Positions 29,063 through 37,652 of a stretch of DNA of 64,000 nucleotides are shown in pieces. Positions within the stretch are counted from its first letter, which is position 1, and the number at the start of each line of letters is the position of its first letter. The notes beneath the pieces were generated by a model. That model did not search any database and had not been told where the DNA came from. It saw only the letters and a program-made list of their open reading frames with translations. The position numbers were made by a program, and so were the translations under genes. This stretch comes from Leptothrix sp. (in: b-proteobacteria) (GTDB lineage: Bacteria > Pseudomonadota > Gammaproteobacteria > Burkholderiales > Burkholderiaceae_C), in assembly GCA_013822685.1 (NCBI GenBank), contig PNKV01000012.1, positions 79,836 through 143,835 on the forward strand, read 5' to 3'.

Positions 29063-32000
29063 GGCTTGGCCTCCGCCTTGATCGACGCCACGGTGGCCTC
29101 GGCATCGCCTGCGACCATGGCCGGCAAGGCACCAGGACGGCCGGCGCCAGGGGATGTGCTTCCCGCCGTGGTGGCCGGCGCTGCTGCGGGCGCCGAGGCA
29201 TTGGAGATGATGCGCAACTGCAAGGCCACGGCGAGTGCGCCTTGCGGCCAGCGCAGTTCAAACGCGCCGCTGTCGGTGCGCTTGCGTTGGGCCGTGTTGA
29301 TCATCTTTTCCAGGCCATAGCGACCCGGCTCGTTGAAGAACTCGACCGTGCGGCCGTCGTAGGTCACCCCCGAGATCTTGACGCCCGGTGTGCCGGGGCC
29401 AGGCCACACAAAGTGCGACCAAGTCGCGGCGGCGTTCCGGTAACGCAGTTGCTGGCCATCGATGTCCACGGTGTACTCGGTCAGGCCCGGCACCGCTTGC
29501 GGCAGCAGCTCAAATACCGTCTGCGCTTCTGCGGCCGCGGCACCACCCGCACCTGAGCTTCCGGCGCCAGCGCCTTGCCCGCTCAATGGCGCCACCCAGG
29601 ACGACAAGCCGCCCGAGAAGTCCGGCAACAAACGCACGCCCATGTCGGCCCAGGTGCGCGGGCTGACCGTGTCGCCGCGGCGCACGACCAGGGCCGCCAG
29701 CGACTGCTCCACGAACTTGGCCACGGCGCCCTCCGACCCGAAGACCTTGGCCACTTCCACCGCGCTGGCTTCCACCTTGGAAGCCCGGTCAAATGGGTAC
29801 TTGGCCGACAAGGTTTGCTGATAAGGCTCAAACACTTGCGCCATCCACACACGGTTCAGCTCCGACTCGGTGGGCCGCACGATGACCGCGAACGCCTGCA
29901 TCAGGGGCCGAACCAGCAAGGGCCGCAAGGTGGCCTTGGCCGAGTCGCTCATGCCATTGAGCATCTGCTCATCCACCAGCTTCAGCGCATCGGCCAACTC
30001 AGAGCTGCCCTCCAGGGTCTGCACCATCAACTGGCGTGATGCAGGCCCCGGATCACCCTGATTCTTCATCTGGTTGAAGCGGGTGCGGATCTTGGAGAGC
30101 GCATCCAGGTAGCTGCGCACCAGCGTGGCACCGCCATCGCGCGGCATCATCAGGCGGTTCAGGCCGACGAACTCCTTGCCGATGGGCCCCAGCGGGATGT
30201 CGGAGGTGGGCATGGCCACATTGACATTGACCGGCACCGCCGAAGGTGCCATGCGCAAAATGGACTGCTTGAACCAGTCGACAAAGCCGCGTTGGCCCAA
30301 CGCCAGTTTGTCATTCAGCAACGAGGGGTTGTCCCAGGCAGTCTGGTCGTACAGCGTGCGCATCAACAGGCCCACGGGCGAAGCCGCCGGGTCGCCTAGG
30401 CGGTTCATGTGCGCCACGGCTTTCTCAAACGTGCCGAACTCTTGCACGGTGATGCCCTGCATGAACTTCTGCCATTCGCGCACGTACTCGGTCTTGTACA
30501 AGTGGGTCAGCGCCTTCTGGATCTGCTCGGGGCTGCCTTCCAGGGTCAGGTCATCGCTGGAGGCCGTCTTGAGCACCCAGTCGGTGGCCTGCAGTTCGTT
30601 GTTGGCCGCGTTCTTGAAAGCGTCCTTGACGTACTGGTCCCAGGCTTCCTTGGTGAAGGTGCCGGAGATGGCGTAGCTGCCCGCGACGATGGGCCGGTCG
30701 GGATCGCTGATCAGCCGGGCCACGGTCATGGGCGCGAAGCGCGTGGCAGCGCGGGCCTTGATCTCGGCGTAGACGCGCTCACGTGCGGGCATGCCCTTGA
30801 TCACACGGCGCAGGTTTTCTCGCGTTTGATCAAGCAGGCCCAGGTTGAGGTCTTGTTGGGGAAACCCGGGATCTGCCATCTGCGCCAATGCGAACGACAT
30901 GATGTGCTCACCACTTTGAATCAATCGATCGCGGGGCATGGTGCCGCGGTTGGCCTCCAGCCAGCTGCGCCAGAAACGTGTCAGCTGGTCGCTCATGTGG
31001 CCAGACTCCAGGCGCGAGCGATCGCCCAGCATCAGGTAGGCCTTCAGGGCGTTGTAGGCCTCGGTGACGTTGGTGCTGGACGCGCTGGCATAAGCCGACT
31101 CACTTGCTGTATTGGCGTTGGCGTTGGCAGAAGCGGGGTCCGTCGCGGCGCCGGAGGCCGCGCCCGAAGCTGGCGTCGCAGCCGCTGTGGGCTCGCCCTC
31201 GCCCACCCGCTGAATGGGTCGCAAATCAGCCGCGTGGGCATTGACATCAGCGAGGTAGGCCGCGATGGATTGCTCCACCGGCTTGAGCATCACCGCCTGC
31301 AGGCCGGCGAAGTATTCCTGCTGCAGGCGCGCCTCGATGGCCTGCCCTTGGTACAAGCCCAAGCCCAGCGACCAAGGCCGGCTGCTGCGGTACTGTTGCA
31401 TCTGGGCCAGGCGGTCTTGCAGGATCTCCAGCGCTTCCAGGCGAGATTGCAGGTCGACCCGCCCTTCTTGCACGCGCTGCGCCTTGGCCAGGTCGGCCTG
31501 CACATTGCTCACCAGTTGGCGGTTGCCCAGGTAGGACCAGGTCCATGTGCCCAGCAAGGCGCCCAGCAGCACGACCCCGGCCAGGAAGCTGGCGTAGCGC
31601 AGGTGCAGCTTGTGGCGGCTGGTGTATTGCTGCACCAGTTGGCGGTCGGCAAAGATGACTTTGGAGAACAGCTCCTTGAGGAAGAAGCCGCTTTGCGAAT
31701 ACACCTTGGAGGCCGTGCCCGGCTGCAACTGCAGCGCAAACTGCTCGGCCACACGCTCGCTGGCGCGGCCCGTGGATTGGCCCTCTTGCACCGCGCTGGT
31801 GAAGTAGAAGCCCCGGAAGATGGGCCTGAACTGGTAGGGGTTCTCTTCAAACAAAGTGGTGATGAATGTGCGCAAGGACGACTTGAGCGCCGCAAACTCC
31901 AGCGGGAAGGTGAGCACGCCCGGCGGCAGTTGCTCGCCACGGTGCAGCGACATGCGCGCCACCGAGGCCTCTTTCAAGCCTTCGTACAGGTCGTCAAAAT

Positions 32001-32907
32001 GGTGATCAAACGCGGCCACGGCATCGGCCTTGCCGGTGGTGTCGTAAGGCAGCGTGGCGCCCCACACCTTGTCGCGCTCGCTGCGGTCACGGTCTTCAAA
32101 GAAGTCCACAAAGCCAGAGATCAGGTCGGCCTTGGTGAAGACCACATAGACCGGCGCGAACACCTCCAGCTTTTCTGTCAGCTCTTGCACGCGCTGGCGC
32201 AACTTGCGCGCCAACTCGATGGCGAACTCGGGCTTGTTGGCGCCCAGCTCGGCCACACTGGCCGCGATGATCACGCCGTTGATGGGCGCCTTGGGGCGGT
32301 GCTTCTTAAGCAGCGACAGAAAGCCCAGCCATTCGCTGCGGTCTTCTTCGTGCACGGCATAGCGGCCGGCGGTGTCCAGCAGGATGCCTTCGGTGGTGAA
32401 GAACCAATCGCAGTGGCGCGTGCCACCAATGCCCTGGATGACGTTCTCGGTGTTCTCGGCAAAGGGGAACTTCAGGCCCGACTTGACCACGGCTGAGCTT
32501 TTGCCTGCCGCCGGGTTGCCGATGACGGCGTACCAGGGCAGCTCGTACAAGGCGGCCGAGCCCGAGGTCTCGCCCAGCTTAGACGACTTGATCAGCTTGA
32601 CGGCATCCACCATGCGTTCGCGCACGGCCTGCACTTCATCGCGCTTGTCCTTGCCCGCCGATTTGACGGCCTTGTCGGCCTCGGCCTGCAGCGCTTGCTC
32701 CAGCTGTGACGAGGCCTTGGCGGATTTTGCGCGGCGCACGGCCCACACGGTCAACCAGGCCAAGGCGATCAGGCCCAGCACCACCGCCGCCCAGATCAAA
32801 CCCAGTTGAAGCGTGTCGGCGCCCAGGAACAACAAGGCGGCCAAGGCGGCAACGCCCAGCACCGTCAAGACCTTGGGGTTGAGAAAAAACTGCCAGATTC
32901 TCTGCAT
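29059..32907 (-). CDS. tssM: Type VI secretion inner-membrane protein TssM (IcmF)
   Basis: 1282 residues, full length. Two N-terminal membrane helices (about 14-30 and 34-56), a cytoplasmic NTPase-like domain with Walker A GNPAAGKSS (130-138), a third membrane helix (about 453-475), and a large periplasmic region including the IcmF-related and DUF1215-type C-terminus. TssM joins TssL and TssJ to form the channel complex across the envelope, but neither of those is in this window. Residues about 572-611 are a Ser/Ala/Thr/Asn-rich low-complexity insert at the start of the periplasmic helical region. It follows the unrecognised 494-residue gene after 15 bases and overlaps tagF. Confidence 0.95.
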   Translation of the reverse strand: MQRIWQFFLNPKVLTVLGVAALAALLFLGADTLQLGLIWAAVVLGLIALAWLTVWAVRRAKSAKASSQLEQALQAEADKAVKSAGKDKRDEVQAVRERMVDAVKLIKSSKLGETSGSAALYELPWYAVIGNPAAGKSSAVVKSGLKFPFAENTENVIQGIGGTRHCDWFFTTEGILLDTAGRYAVHEEDRSEWLGFLSLLKKHRPKAPINGVIIAASVAELGANKPEFAIELARKLRQRVQELTEKLEVFAPVYVVFTKADLISGFVDFFEDRDRSERDKVWGATLPYDTTGKADAVAAFDHHFDDLYEGLKEASVARMSLHRGEQLPPGVLTFPLEFAALKSSLRTFITTLFEENPYQFRPIFRGFYFTSAVQEGQSTGRASERVAEQFALQLQPGTASKVYSQSGFFLKELFSKVIFADRQLVQQYTSRHKLHLRYASFLAGVVLLGALLGTWTWSYLGNRQLVSNVQADLAKAQRVQEGRVDLQSRLEALEILQDRLAQMQQYRSSRPWSLGLGLYQGQAIEARLQQEYFAGLQAVMLKPVEQSIAAYLADVNAHAADLRPIQRVGEGEPTAAATPASGAASGAATDPASANANANTASESAYASASSTNVTEAYNALKAYLMLGDRSRLESGHMSDQLTRFWRSWLEANRGTMPRDRLIQSGEHIMSFALAQMADPGFPQQDLNLGLLDQTRENLRRVIKGMPARERVYAEIKARAATRFAPMTVARLISDPDRPIVAGSYAISGTFTKEAWDQYVKDAFKNAANNELQATDWVLKTASSDDLTLEGSPEQIQKALTHLYKTEYVREWQKFMQGITVQEFGTFEKAVAHMNRLGDPAASPVGLLMRTLYDQTAWDNPSLLNDKLALGQRGFVDWFKQSILRMAPSAVPVNVNVAMPTSDIPLGPIGKEFVGLNRLMMPRDGGATLVRSYLDALSKIRTRFNQMKNQGDPGPASRQLMVQTLEGSSELADALKLVDEQMLNGMSDSAKATLRPLLVRPLMQAFAVIVRPTESELNRVWMAQVFEPYQQTLSAKYPFDRASKVEASAVEVAKVFGSEGAVAKFVEQSLAALVVRRGDTVSPRTWADMGVRLLPDFSGGLSSWVAPLSGQGAGAGSSGAGGAAAAEAQTVFELLPQAVPGLTEYTVDIDGQQLRYRNAAATWSHFVWPGPGTPGVKISGVTYDGRTVEFFNEPGRYGLEKMINTAQRKRTDSGAFELRWPQGALAVALQLRIISNASAPAAAPATTAGSTSPGAGRPGALPAMVAGDAEATVASIKAEAKP

Positions 32908-32925
32908 GGTTCCAGTCCAGGTCGA

Positions 32926-34410
32926 TCAGGTCTTGGCTTGGGCCGATGACGGCACCCAAGTCCAGGGAGTTAAAGCCAGGGCCACACGCTCGTGGGTGGC
33001 CTGCACCAGCACCGCCAGCGTCACGCCAGGGGCATCGTCTTCTTGCGCCAGGCTTGTGGCCATCGCGATGGCCACCAAGGCACCGGCCAGGCCTTGGTCT
33101 GCGCAGGCCTCGCCAATGCGGGTCACCGACAGCATCGGGTCCAGTTGGGGAGCCAGGCCTTGCAAGGATTCAAAGACCTCGGCGGTGCGGCTGGCGCGAT
33201 GGTCAGCATCGGTCACCACGTGGGTCAGGTCATCGGGCAGGGCCGCGCACACGCTCAAGGCCTGCCCCATGGCGTCTTGCAACACACTGGCACCCACGCG
33301 ACCAGCGGCATCGGCTGATTTGTCACGTCGCAAGCGCACAGGGCGGAACAAGCGGGCCGGTGGCGGGATCTGCTCATCCAGGCCGGGCCAATGGGCCGTG
33401 GTCAACAACAGGCCGGCCGCCGCCTCGCCAGGGATGCGGGCGGTTTGATGGGCGCCGGTGAAGAGCTCGCCCACCGACTGCCGCCGTTCAATCTCTCGCT
33501 CATCGATGGCGCTGTCGGCCACCAGCACCAGACACCATTGCGGCAGGCCATCGCGCGACCACTGCAGGGTTTGCTGGTCCAGCAAGGCCCACAAGGCATC
33601 GGCCTGGTCCAGGGCATGCACATGCAAGGCTGGTGATGCCAAGACCTCGCAGCGCATGCGCAGCCAGGCGGCCGCGTGCTCGCGCTCGGCTTCGGTCCAG
33701 GAAGACGGCAAGGCCAGGCGCACAGTCAGACGGGGCAAGACCGACGCGGGGCGCGTGCCAACAGGGACCATGGCTGCCATGCCGCTGAGGTGCGCAGGCC
33801 GATCCATGGTCAGCGGCGACGCGGCAGGCGCCACCTCAACAGGCCAGTCATCTGCAAGCATCAACACACGCTCCAGCAGCTGATCAGCGGGAGCTTGCAG
33901 CAGGCTCAATGCGCGCACCACGCGATCGCCCACCTCAGGCGGCAAGGCCTGGCGCAAGCCTTCTACATCCAGATCCGGCAGACGCGCCGTGAAAACCGGG
34001 GCGCCATCCAGATCCTGCAAATCAGGGTCCAGGCCAGGGCGGACCTCGCCTGAGCGGATTTGCGACAGGGCTTGCTCGGGCGTGTCTCCGGCAGACAAGC
34101 GCACCGCGGCTTGCACCACGGCCACGTTGAGCCTCCGCTCGTCCACCGGAGCCACGGCCGGCGTGGCGGCGGACGCCGCGGGCCGTGCCTTGAGCACCAC
34201 TGGCTTGGCCGCGTCAGCCCGCAAGCGGGCCACACCCCACACCGCCAGCCACAGCACGGCCGTCAACATCACGGGCAGCACGAACAACTGGCCCACGATC
34301 TCGGGGCCAGAGACATCGCGGTCTGCCGTCTGCCACTGCCACAAGGTGACCAACCAGACCAACGCGCCGATCGCCAGGCACAACAGCCCTGCCTTCAACA
34401 ACTTGCTCAT
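32926..34410 (-). CDS. T6SS-locus membrane protein with thiolase-like C-terminal region
   Basis: 494 residues, not confidently assigned. Two N-terminal membrane helices (about 5-24 and 40-62), a periplasmic or cytoplasmic middle, and a C-terminal 150 residues whose pattern resembles the second half of a beta-ketoacyl synthase/thiolase fold: THVVTDADHRASRTAEVFES and then IGEACADQGLAGALVAIAMA. No catalytic Cys-His-His set is visible, so it would be a non-enzymatic relative. It is one base after PAAR and 15 before tssM. The Tla3 adaptor family (DUF2875) is an alternative identity to test; I do not claim it. Confidence 0.6.
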   Translation of the reverse strand: MSKLLKAGLLCLAIGALVWLVTLWQWQTADRDVSGPEIVGQLFVLPVMLTAVLWLAVWGVARLRADAAKPVVLKARPAASAATPAVAPVDERRLNVAVVQAAVRLSAGDTPEQALSQIRSGEVRPGLDPDLQDLDGAPVFTARLPDLDVEGLRQALPPEVGDRVVRALSLLQAPADQLLERVLMLADDWPVEVAPAASPLTMDRPAHLSGMAAMVPVGTRPASVLPRLTVRLALPSSWTEAEREHAAAWLRMRCEVLASPALHVHALDQADALWALLDQQTLQWSRDGLPQWCLVLVADSAIDEREIERRQSVGELFTGAHQTARIPGEAAAGLLLTTAHWPGLDEQIPPPARLFRPVRLRRDKSADAAGRVGASVLQDAMGQALSVCAALPDDLTHVVTDADHRASRTAEVFESLQGLAPQLDPMLSVTRIGEACADQGLAGALVAIAMATSLAQEDDAPGVTLAVLVQATHERVALALTPWTWVPSSAQAKT

Positions 34411-34411
34411 C

Positions 34412-34678
34412 TCAGATGCCAGTGGATACCGCCTGGGCCGCGATCAGGGTGGCACCACAAGCGCACTTGTCGCCATGGCGCGCGGCGGGTTGGCCATCGA
34501 TGATCATGGTGGCATCGCCCGTCACGATCACCGTGGTGCCGTGGCCCCGATGCGGGCAAGTGACCTGGTCACCCACGCGGGCGATGCGCTTGCCGTGGGT
34601 GTCGGTCACGCCAGAAGCGCCCACCACCGTGCCGCCATGGTCGGTGCTGTCACCCAGAACAATGAAAGGACGCCCCAT
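34412..34678 (-). CDS. PAAR-domain T6SS spike-tip protein
   Basis: 88 residues, a stand-alone PAAR domain: MGRPFIVLGDSTDHGGTVV, then three beta-hairpin repeats with VGDQVTCPHRGHG, DATMIIDGQPAARHGDKCACGATL. The Cys and His residues near the tip bind zinc. It sits on the VgrG spike and sharpens it; no effector domain is fused and no vgrG is adjacent. First gene of the unit PAAR-thiolase-like-tssM-tagF-OmpA, ending one base before the next start. Confidence 0.9.
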   Translation of the reverse strand: MGRPFIVLGDSTDHGGTVVGASGVTDTHGKRIARVGDQVTCPHRGHGTTVIVTGDATMIIDGQPAARHGDKCACGATLIAAQAVSTGI

Positions 34679-34786
34679 GTCGTCTGACTCCCGTGTGTTG
34701 TCGTCATGGCCCGCACTTGCAGCAGGCAGGGGCGCAGTCTAATGGCGGATGTCCGTGGTCCTTCCCCCCCGTTGGGGCGGTGCTTG

Positions 34787-35545
34787 TTACTTTCTGTTTC
34801 GGCGCCACTCGACGTGGCCGAAGTCCATCATCCGCCAACGGCCACCCCAGGTCAGGCCCAACTCTTCAGCCACCTGGCCATAGAGCTCGTAGCCGCGCAT
34901 GGCCCACGGGTCCTTCTCCGAGATCACCAATTTGCCCTGGCGCAGGAAAGCGCAATCGGCCGCCAAGCCATGCTGGTGGTAGCTCTGCCAGGCGCCCGCA
35001 TTGGTGACGTGCGCGCCTTGCGCGGCCAGGAGGTTCTGACGCTCGGGGCTGCGGTAGCCCTCCAGCAAAGCCATGTCGTAACCATGGCGCTCCTTCATGA
35101 TTTTGAAGACCATCAGCACGCGCTGCACAAAGGCCTCGTCCATCCGATCCCAGCGGCGATCGGCGCTGGACAGCATGGGGCGCACCACCTCGACTTCGGC
35201 CGTGGTGAAGGCTTCGGGCGGCAATGGCGGCGGGGGCACCAGTTGCTCGCCTTGAAGAAGGTGGGCCACGTGGTGGTTGCCTTCGCCCGCGCTGTTGTCG
35301 TCAAAGGCTTCCAGGGTGCGGCCCCCTTGCAAGCCACCGCCCCACCACCACACCCCTGCCGCCGGCAGGACCAGCAAGGCACTGCCCAACACCACCCAAG
35401 GCACCACGCGCGCCGAGCCCTGATGGCGCTTTTTCAAGGACGCGCCAAGCCGGGTCAAGACTGCACGCCGCCCGGATGGAAACACCAGGCATGCCAAGCC
35501 GAGGCAGCCCAACACGAAGTACCCAAAGATCCACCCTGCCAGCAT
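34787..35545 (-). CDS. Membrane-anchored M15-family peptidoglycan peptidase (TagX-like)
   Basis: 252 residues. One or two N-terminal hydrophobic segments (about 3-20 and 43-62), a Pro-rich linker, and a C-terminal VanY/M15_4 peptidase domain (about 130-250) with EGYRSPERQ, the zinc-binding SYHQHGLAADCAF (His..Asp) and DFGHVEW. Known M15 members cut L-Ala-D-Glu or L,D bonds in peptidoglycan; TagX of Acinetobacter is a related T6SS cell-wall hydrolase needed for assembly. ATG 35545 gives a proper membrane N-terminus; the longer frame to 35776 overlaps the divergent gene. 108 bases upstream of PAAR on the same strand. Confidence 0.85.
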   Translation of the reverse strand: MLAGWIFGYFVLGCLGLACLVFPSGRRAVLTRLGASLKKRHQGSARVVPWVVLGSALLVLPAAGVWWWGGGLQGGRTLEAFDDNSAGEGNHHVAHLLQGEQLVPPPPLPPEAFTTAEVEVVRPMLSSADRRWDRMDEAFVQRVLMVFKIMKERHGYDMALLEGYRSPERQNLLAAQGAHVTNAGAWQSYHQHGLAADCAFLRQGKLVISEKDPWAMRGYELYGQVAEELGLTWGGRWRMMDFGHVEWRRNRK

Positions 35546-35656
35546 ATTGTTGTAACGATTGTTTGCAAAAAGACGATTAGTCGCTTTGGTGTGTCGGACG
35601 CTTCGTAGAATCCGCGCTTTGGCGACACCACAAAAAATCAACACAGGGAGTTGGCG

Positions 35657-36367
35657 TTGAGCTACCCATCGGGCGACCATCAAGCCCCCAAACAAGGACG
35701 AGGTCAGCGACCCAGTCTGGACCGCCCCAGCCTGTTCGCAGGCATGGACGACGAGCCCATCGCCGAGGAACACCAACGCGTGCGGATTCTATCGACGCTC
35801 GAGTCAACCCGCCATGCCTCACGCCCCAGCCGCACCAAAGGCGGAACGCGGACCAGCAAATCCCATCGCCGCAGTTGGCTGCAAGGTGCACTGTGGGGAG
35901 CCATGGGCGTGGGCGTGCTGGCACTGATGGCCGGCTTCGTCATGGTCATCCAGGACAGCAAGCCAGCGATGGCGCAGGTGCTGCCAACGCCGGCTGCCTC
36001 GCCTCCTCGCCCACTCGCTTCCGCCACCGTCAAGCCAGATCATCAGGCGTCTGCCAGCCTTGAGGCCAACGGCCACGCAGCAGCAGGCCCCGCCGTGATC
36101 GAAACCACGCACGCCGACGCGCCACTGGCCGCACTGGCCATGGCACCCACCGCGTCAGCAACGCCAACAGCCCCGCCCGCTGCTCCAGCCACCGCCAAGC
36201 CCTCCGTGGCCATCGCGGCGGTCAGCAGCAGCCCCCTCATCCAGCCCAAACCCGGCAAGGCCGGTGCCGCGGCCAAAGGGCAAGATGAAGACGTGGCTTT
36301 GCTGGAAGCCATGTTCGCCCACACGGGCCGCAAAGCCCCGCCCAAGCCAGCCGCGCCCAAAAACTGA
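35657..36367 (+). CDS. Bitopic Pro/Ala-rich membrane protein, unrecognised
   Basis: 236 residues. A charged cytoplasmic N-terminus (about 1-75, with many Arg/Ser/Lys and an acidic patch MDDEPIAEEHQ), one membrane helix (about 80-98), and a long Ala/Pro/Thr-rich, low-complexity periplasmic tail ending in a Lys/Pro-rich segment. The start is TTG 35657, with AGGGAG six bases upstream; another TTG at 35651 abuts the ribosome site. It is divergent from the TagX-like gene, and folE follows 115 bases on. Topology resembles a cell-wall-spanning tether or a TonB/TagL-like partner, but no domain is recognised. Confidence 0.6.
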   Translation: MSYPSGDHQAPKQGRGQRPSLDRPSLFAGMDDEPIAEEHQRVRILSTLESTRHASRPSRTKGGTRTSKSHRRSWLQGALWGAMGVGVLALMAGFVMVIQDSKPAMAQVLPTPAASPPRPLASATVKPDHQASASLEANGHAAAGPAVIETTHADAPLAALAMAPTASATPTAPPAAPATAKPSVAIAAVSSSPLIQPKPGKAGAAAKGQDEDVALLEAMFAHTGRKAPPKPAAPKN

Positions 36368-36482
36368 GGCATTCCCCCCGCAAAGCCGGGGCTGCCGGGC
36401 ATTGAACGCGCACAAGGCCGTGGGGCTTGATAGCATCGGCCATCTGCAGACTGCTTGCTTTGCCAGGCCTTGAAAGCGCGCC

Positions 36483-37214
36483 ATGACCATCCCCAACCTC
36501 CGCGCCATCGACGCGGCCCCCGATGAAGACGAAGGCACACCCGTGTCCGTCAAAATCCGGGAACGCCTCAAACAAGCGCAAAAGCGCTTCCACGCCAACG
36601 ACAACATCGCCGATTTCATCGAGCCTGGCGAGCTTGAAAAGTTGCTGGACGAGGTGCAGGGCAAGATGGCCGGCGTGCTGTCCAGCCTGGTGATCGACAC
36701 CGACAGTGACCACAACACGCAGGACACCGCCCGCCGCGTGGCCAAGATGTACCTGCACGAGATCTTCAAGGGCCGTTATCACTCATCGCCCGCCGTGACG
36801 GAATTCCCCAATGCGGAACGCCTGAACGAGCTGATGATCGTCGGCCCCATCACCGTGCGCAGCGCCTGCTCGCACCACCTGTGCCCGATCATGGGCAAGG
36901 TGTGGATCGGCGTGATGCCGAACGAGCACTCCAATCTGATCGGCCTGTCCAAATACGCCCGCCTGATCGACTGGATCATGAGCCGCCCGCAGATCCAGGA
37001 AGAAGCCGTCACCCAAGTGGCCGACCTGCTGCAATCGCGCATGCAACCCGACGGCCTGGCCGTGGTGATGGAGGCCGACCACTTCTGCATGCAGTGGCGC
37101 GGCGTCAAGGACATGGACTCGAAGATGATCAACAGCGTGATGCGGGGATCCTTCCTGAAGGATCCCAACCTGCGCCGCGAATTCCTCGCCTTGGTCAATC
37201 AGAAGAAAGGCTGA
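36483..37214 (+). CDS. folE: GTP cyclohydrolase I, divergent form
   Basis: Converts GTP to 7,8-dihydroneopterin triphosphate, the first step to tetrahydrofolate. 243 residues with the zinc ligands Cys129, His132 and Cys202 (SACSHHLC, ADHFCMQWRG), plus NLIGLSKYARLI and DTARRVAKMYLHEIF. The canonical metal motif is CEHH (E. coli Cys110-Glu111-His112-His113); here the Glu is Ser130. It could be the housekeeping FolE or a specialised paralogue. First gene of folE-BLUF-DUF429-epimerase, with gaps of 9, 0 and -4 bases. Confidence 0.9.
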   Translation: MTIPNLRAIDAAPDEDEGTPVSVKIRERLKQAQKRFHANDNIADFIEPGELEKLLDEVQGKMAGVLSSLVIDTDSDHNTQDTARRVAKMYLHEIFKGRYHSSPAVTEFPNAERLNELMIVGPITVRSACSHHLCPIMGKVWIGVMPNEHSNLIGLSKYARLIDWIMSRPQIQEEAVTQVADLLQSRMQPDGLAVVMEADHFCMQWRGVKDMDSKMINSVMRGSFLKDPNLRREFLALVNQKKG

Positions 37215-37223
37215 GGTCACACC

Positions 37224-37652
37224 ATGCTCGTCAGACTGCTATACGCCAGCCGGGCCGCCAAGCCCTTGTCCGCCGACACCATCGAGACCATCCTGTCCGC
37301 CTCGCGCAAGAACAACCTTGCCCTGGGCGTGACGGGGTTGCTCTGCCACAGCGGCGACATCTTCATGCAACTGCTGGAAGGTGGCCGCGATGCCGTCAAC
37401 CAGCTGTACACCAAGATCGCCAATGACCCGCGCCACGGCAACGTCATCCTGCTCGACTACGAGGAGATCGACGAACGCCGCTTCGCCAGTTGGACCATGG
37501 GCCAGGTCAACCTGGGCAAGGTCAATCCATCGATCCTGCTGAAGTACTCCGAGCGCCCGGTGCTTGACCCCTATGCCGTGCCTGGCAAGGTCTCGCTGGC
37601 GCTGTTGGATGAGTTGATCGTCACCGCTTCCATCGGTTGCAAAAACAGCTGA
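37224..37652 (+). CDS. BLUF-domain blue-light photoreceptor protein
   Basis: 142 residues: a BLUF domain (about 1-95) plus a short helical C-terminal extension. It binds FAD non-covalently. The photochemical residues fit AppA exactly after a constant offset of 14: Tyr7 (AppA Tyr21), Asn31 (Asn45), Gln49 (Gln63), Trp90 (Trp104) and Met92 (Met106). No output enzyme domain is fused, as in PixD/Slr1694-type short BLUF proteins, so it acts through partner binding. It follows folE by 9 bases, and its TGA touches the ATG of the DUF429 gene. The position suggests light-linked control of the operon products (inference). Confidence 0.93.
   Translation: MLVRLLYASRAAKPLSADTIETILSASRKNNLALGVTGLLCHSGDIFMQLLEGGRDAVNQLYTKIANDPRHGNVILLDYEEIDERRFASWTMGQVNLGKVNPSILLKYSERPVLDPYAVPGKVSLALLDELIVTASIGCKNS

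Noticed and set aside
30409..32496. 695-codon open frame antisense to tssM
   Set aside because: No motif and biased composition; TssM is complete and conserved on the minus strand.
26151..36367. T6SS effector/immunity pair
   Set aside because: PAAR has no fused toxin, and no vgrG or small immunity-like gene is present. The M15 peptidase is membrane-anchored with no secretion adaptor, so a TagX-type assembly role fits better than an effector.
36368..36482. Possible hairpin upstream of folE (ccccgc...gccgggg)
   Set aside because: Short imperfect GC stem with no T-run or known riboswitch core; not supportable as terminator or regulatory RNA.
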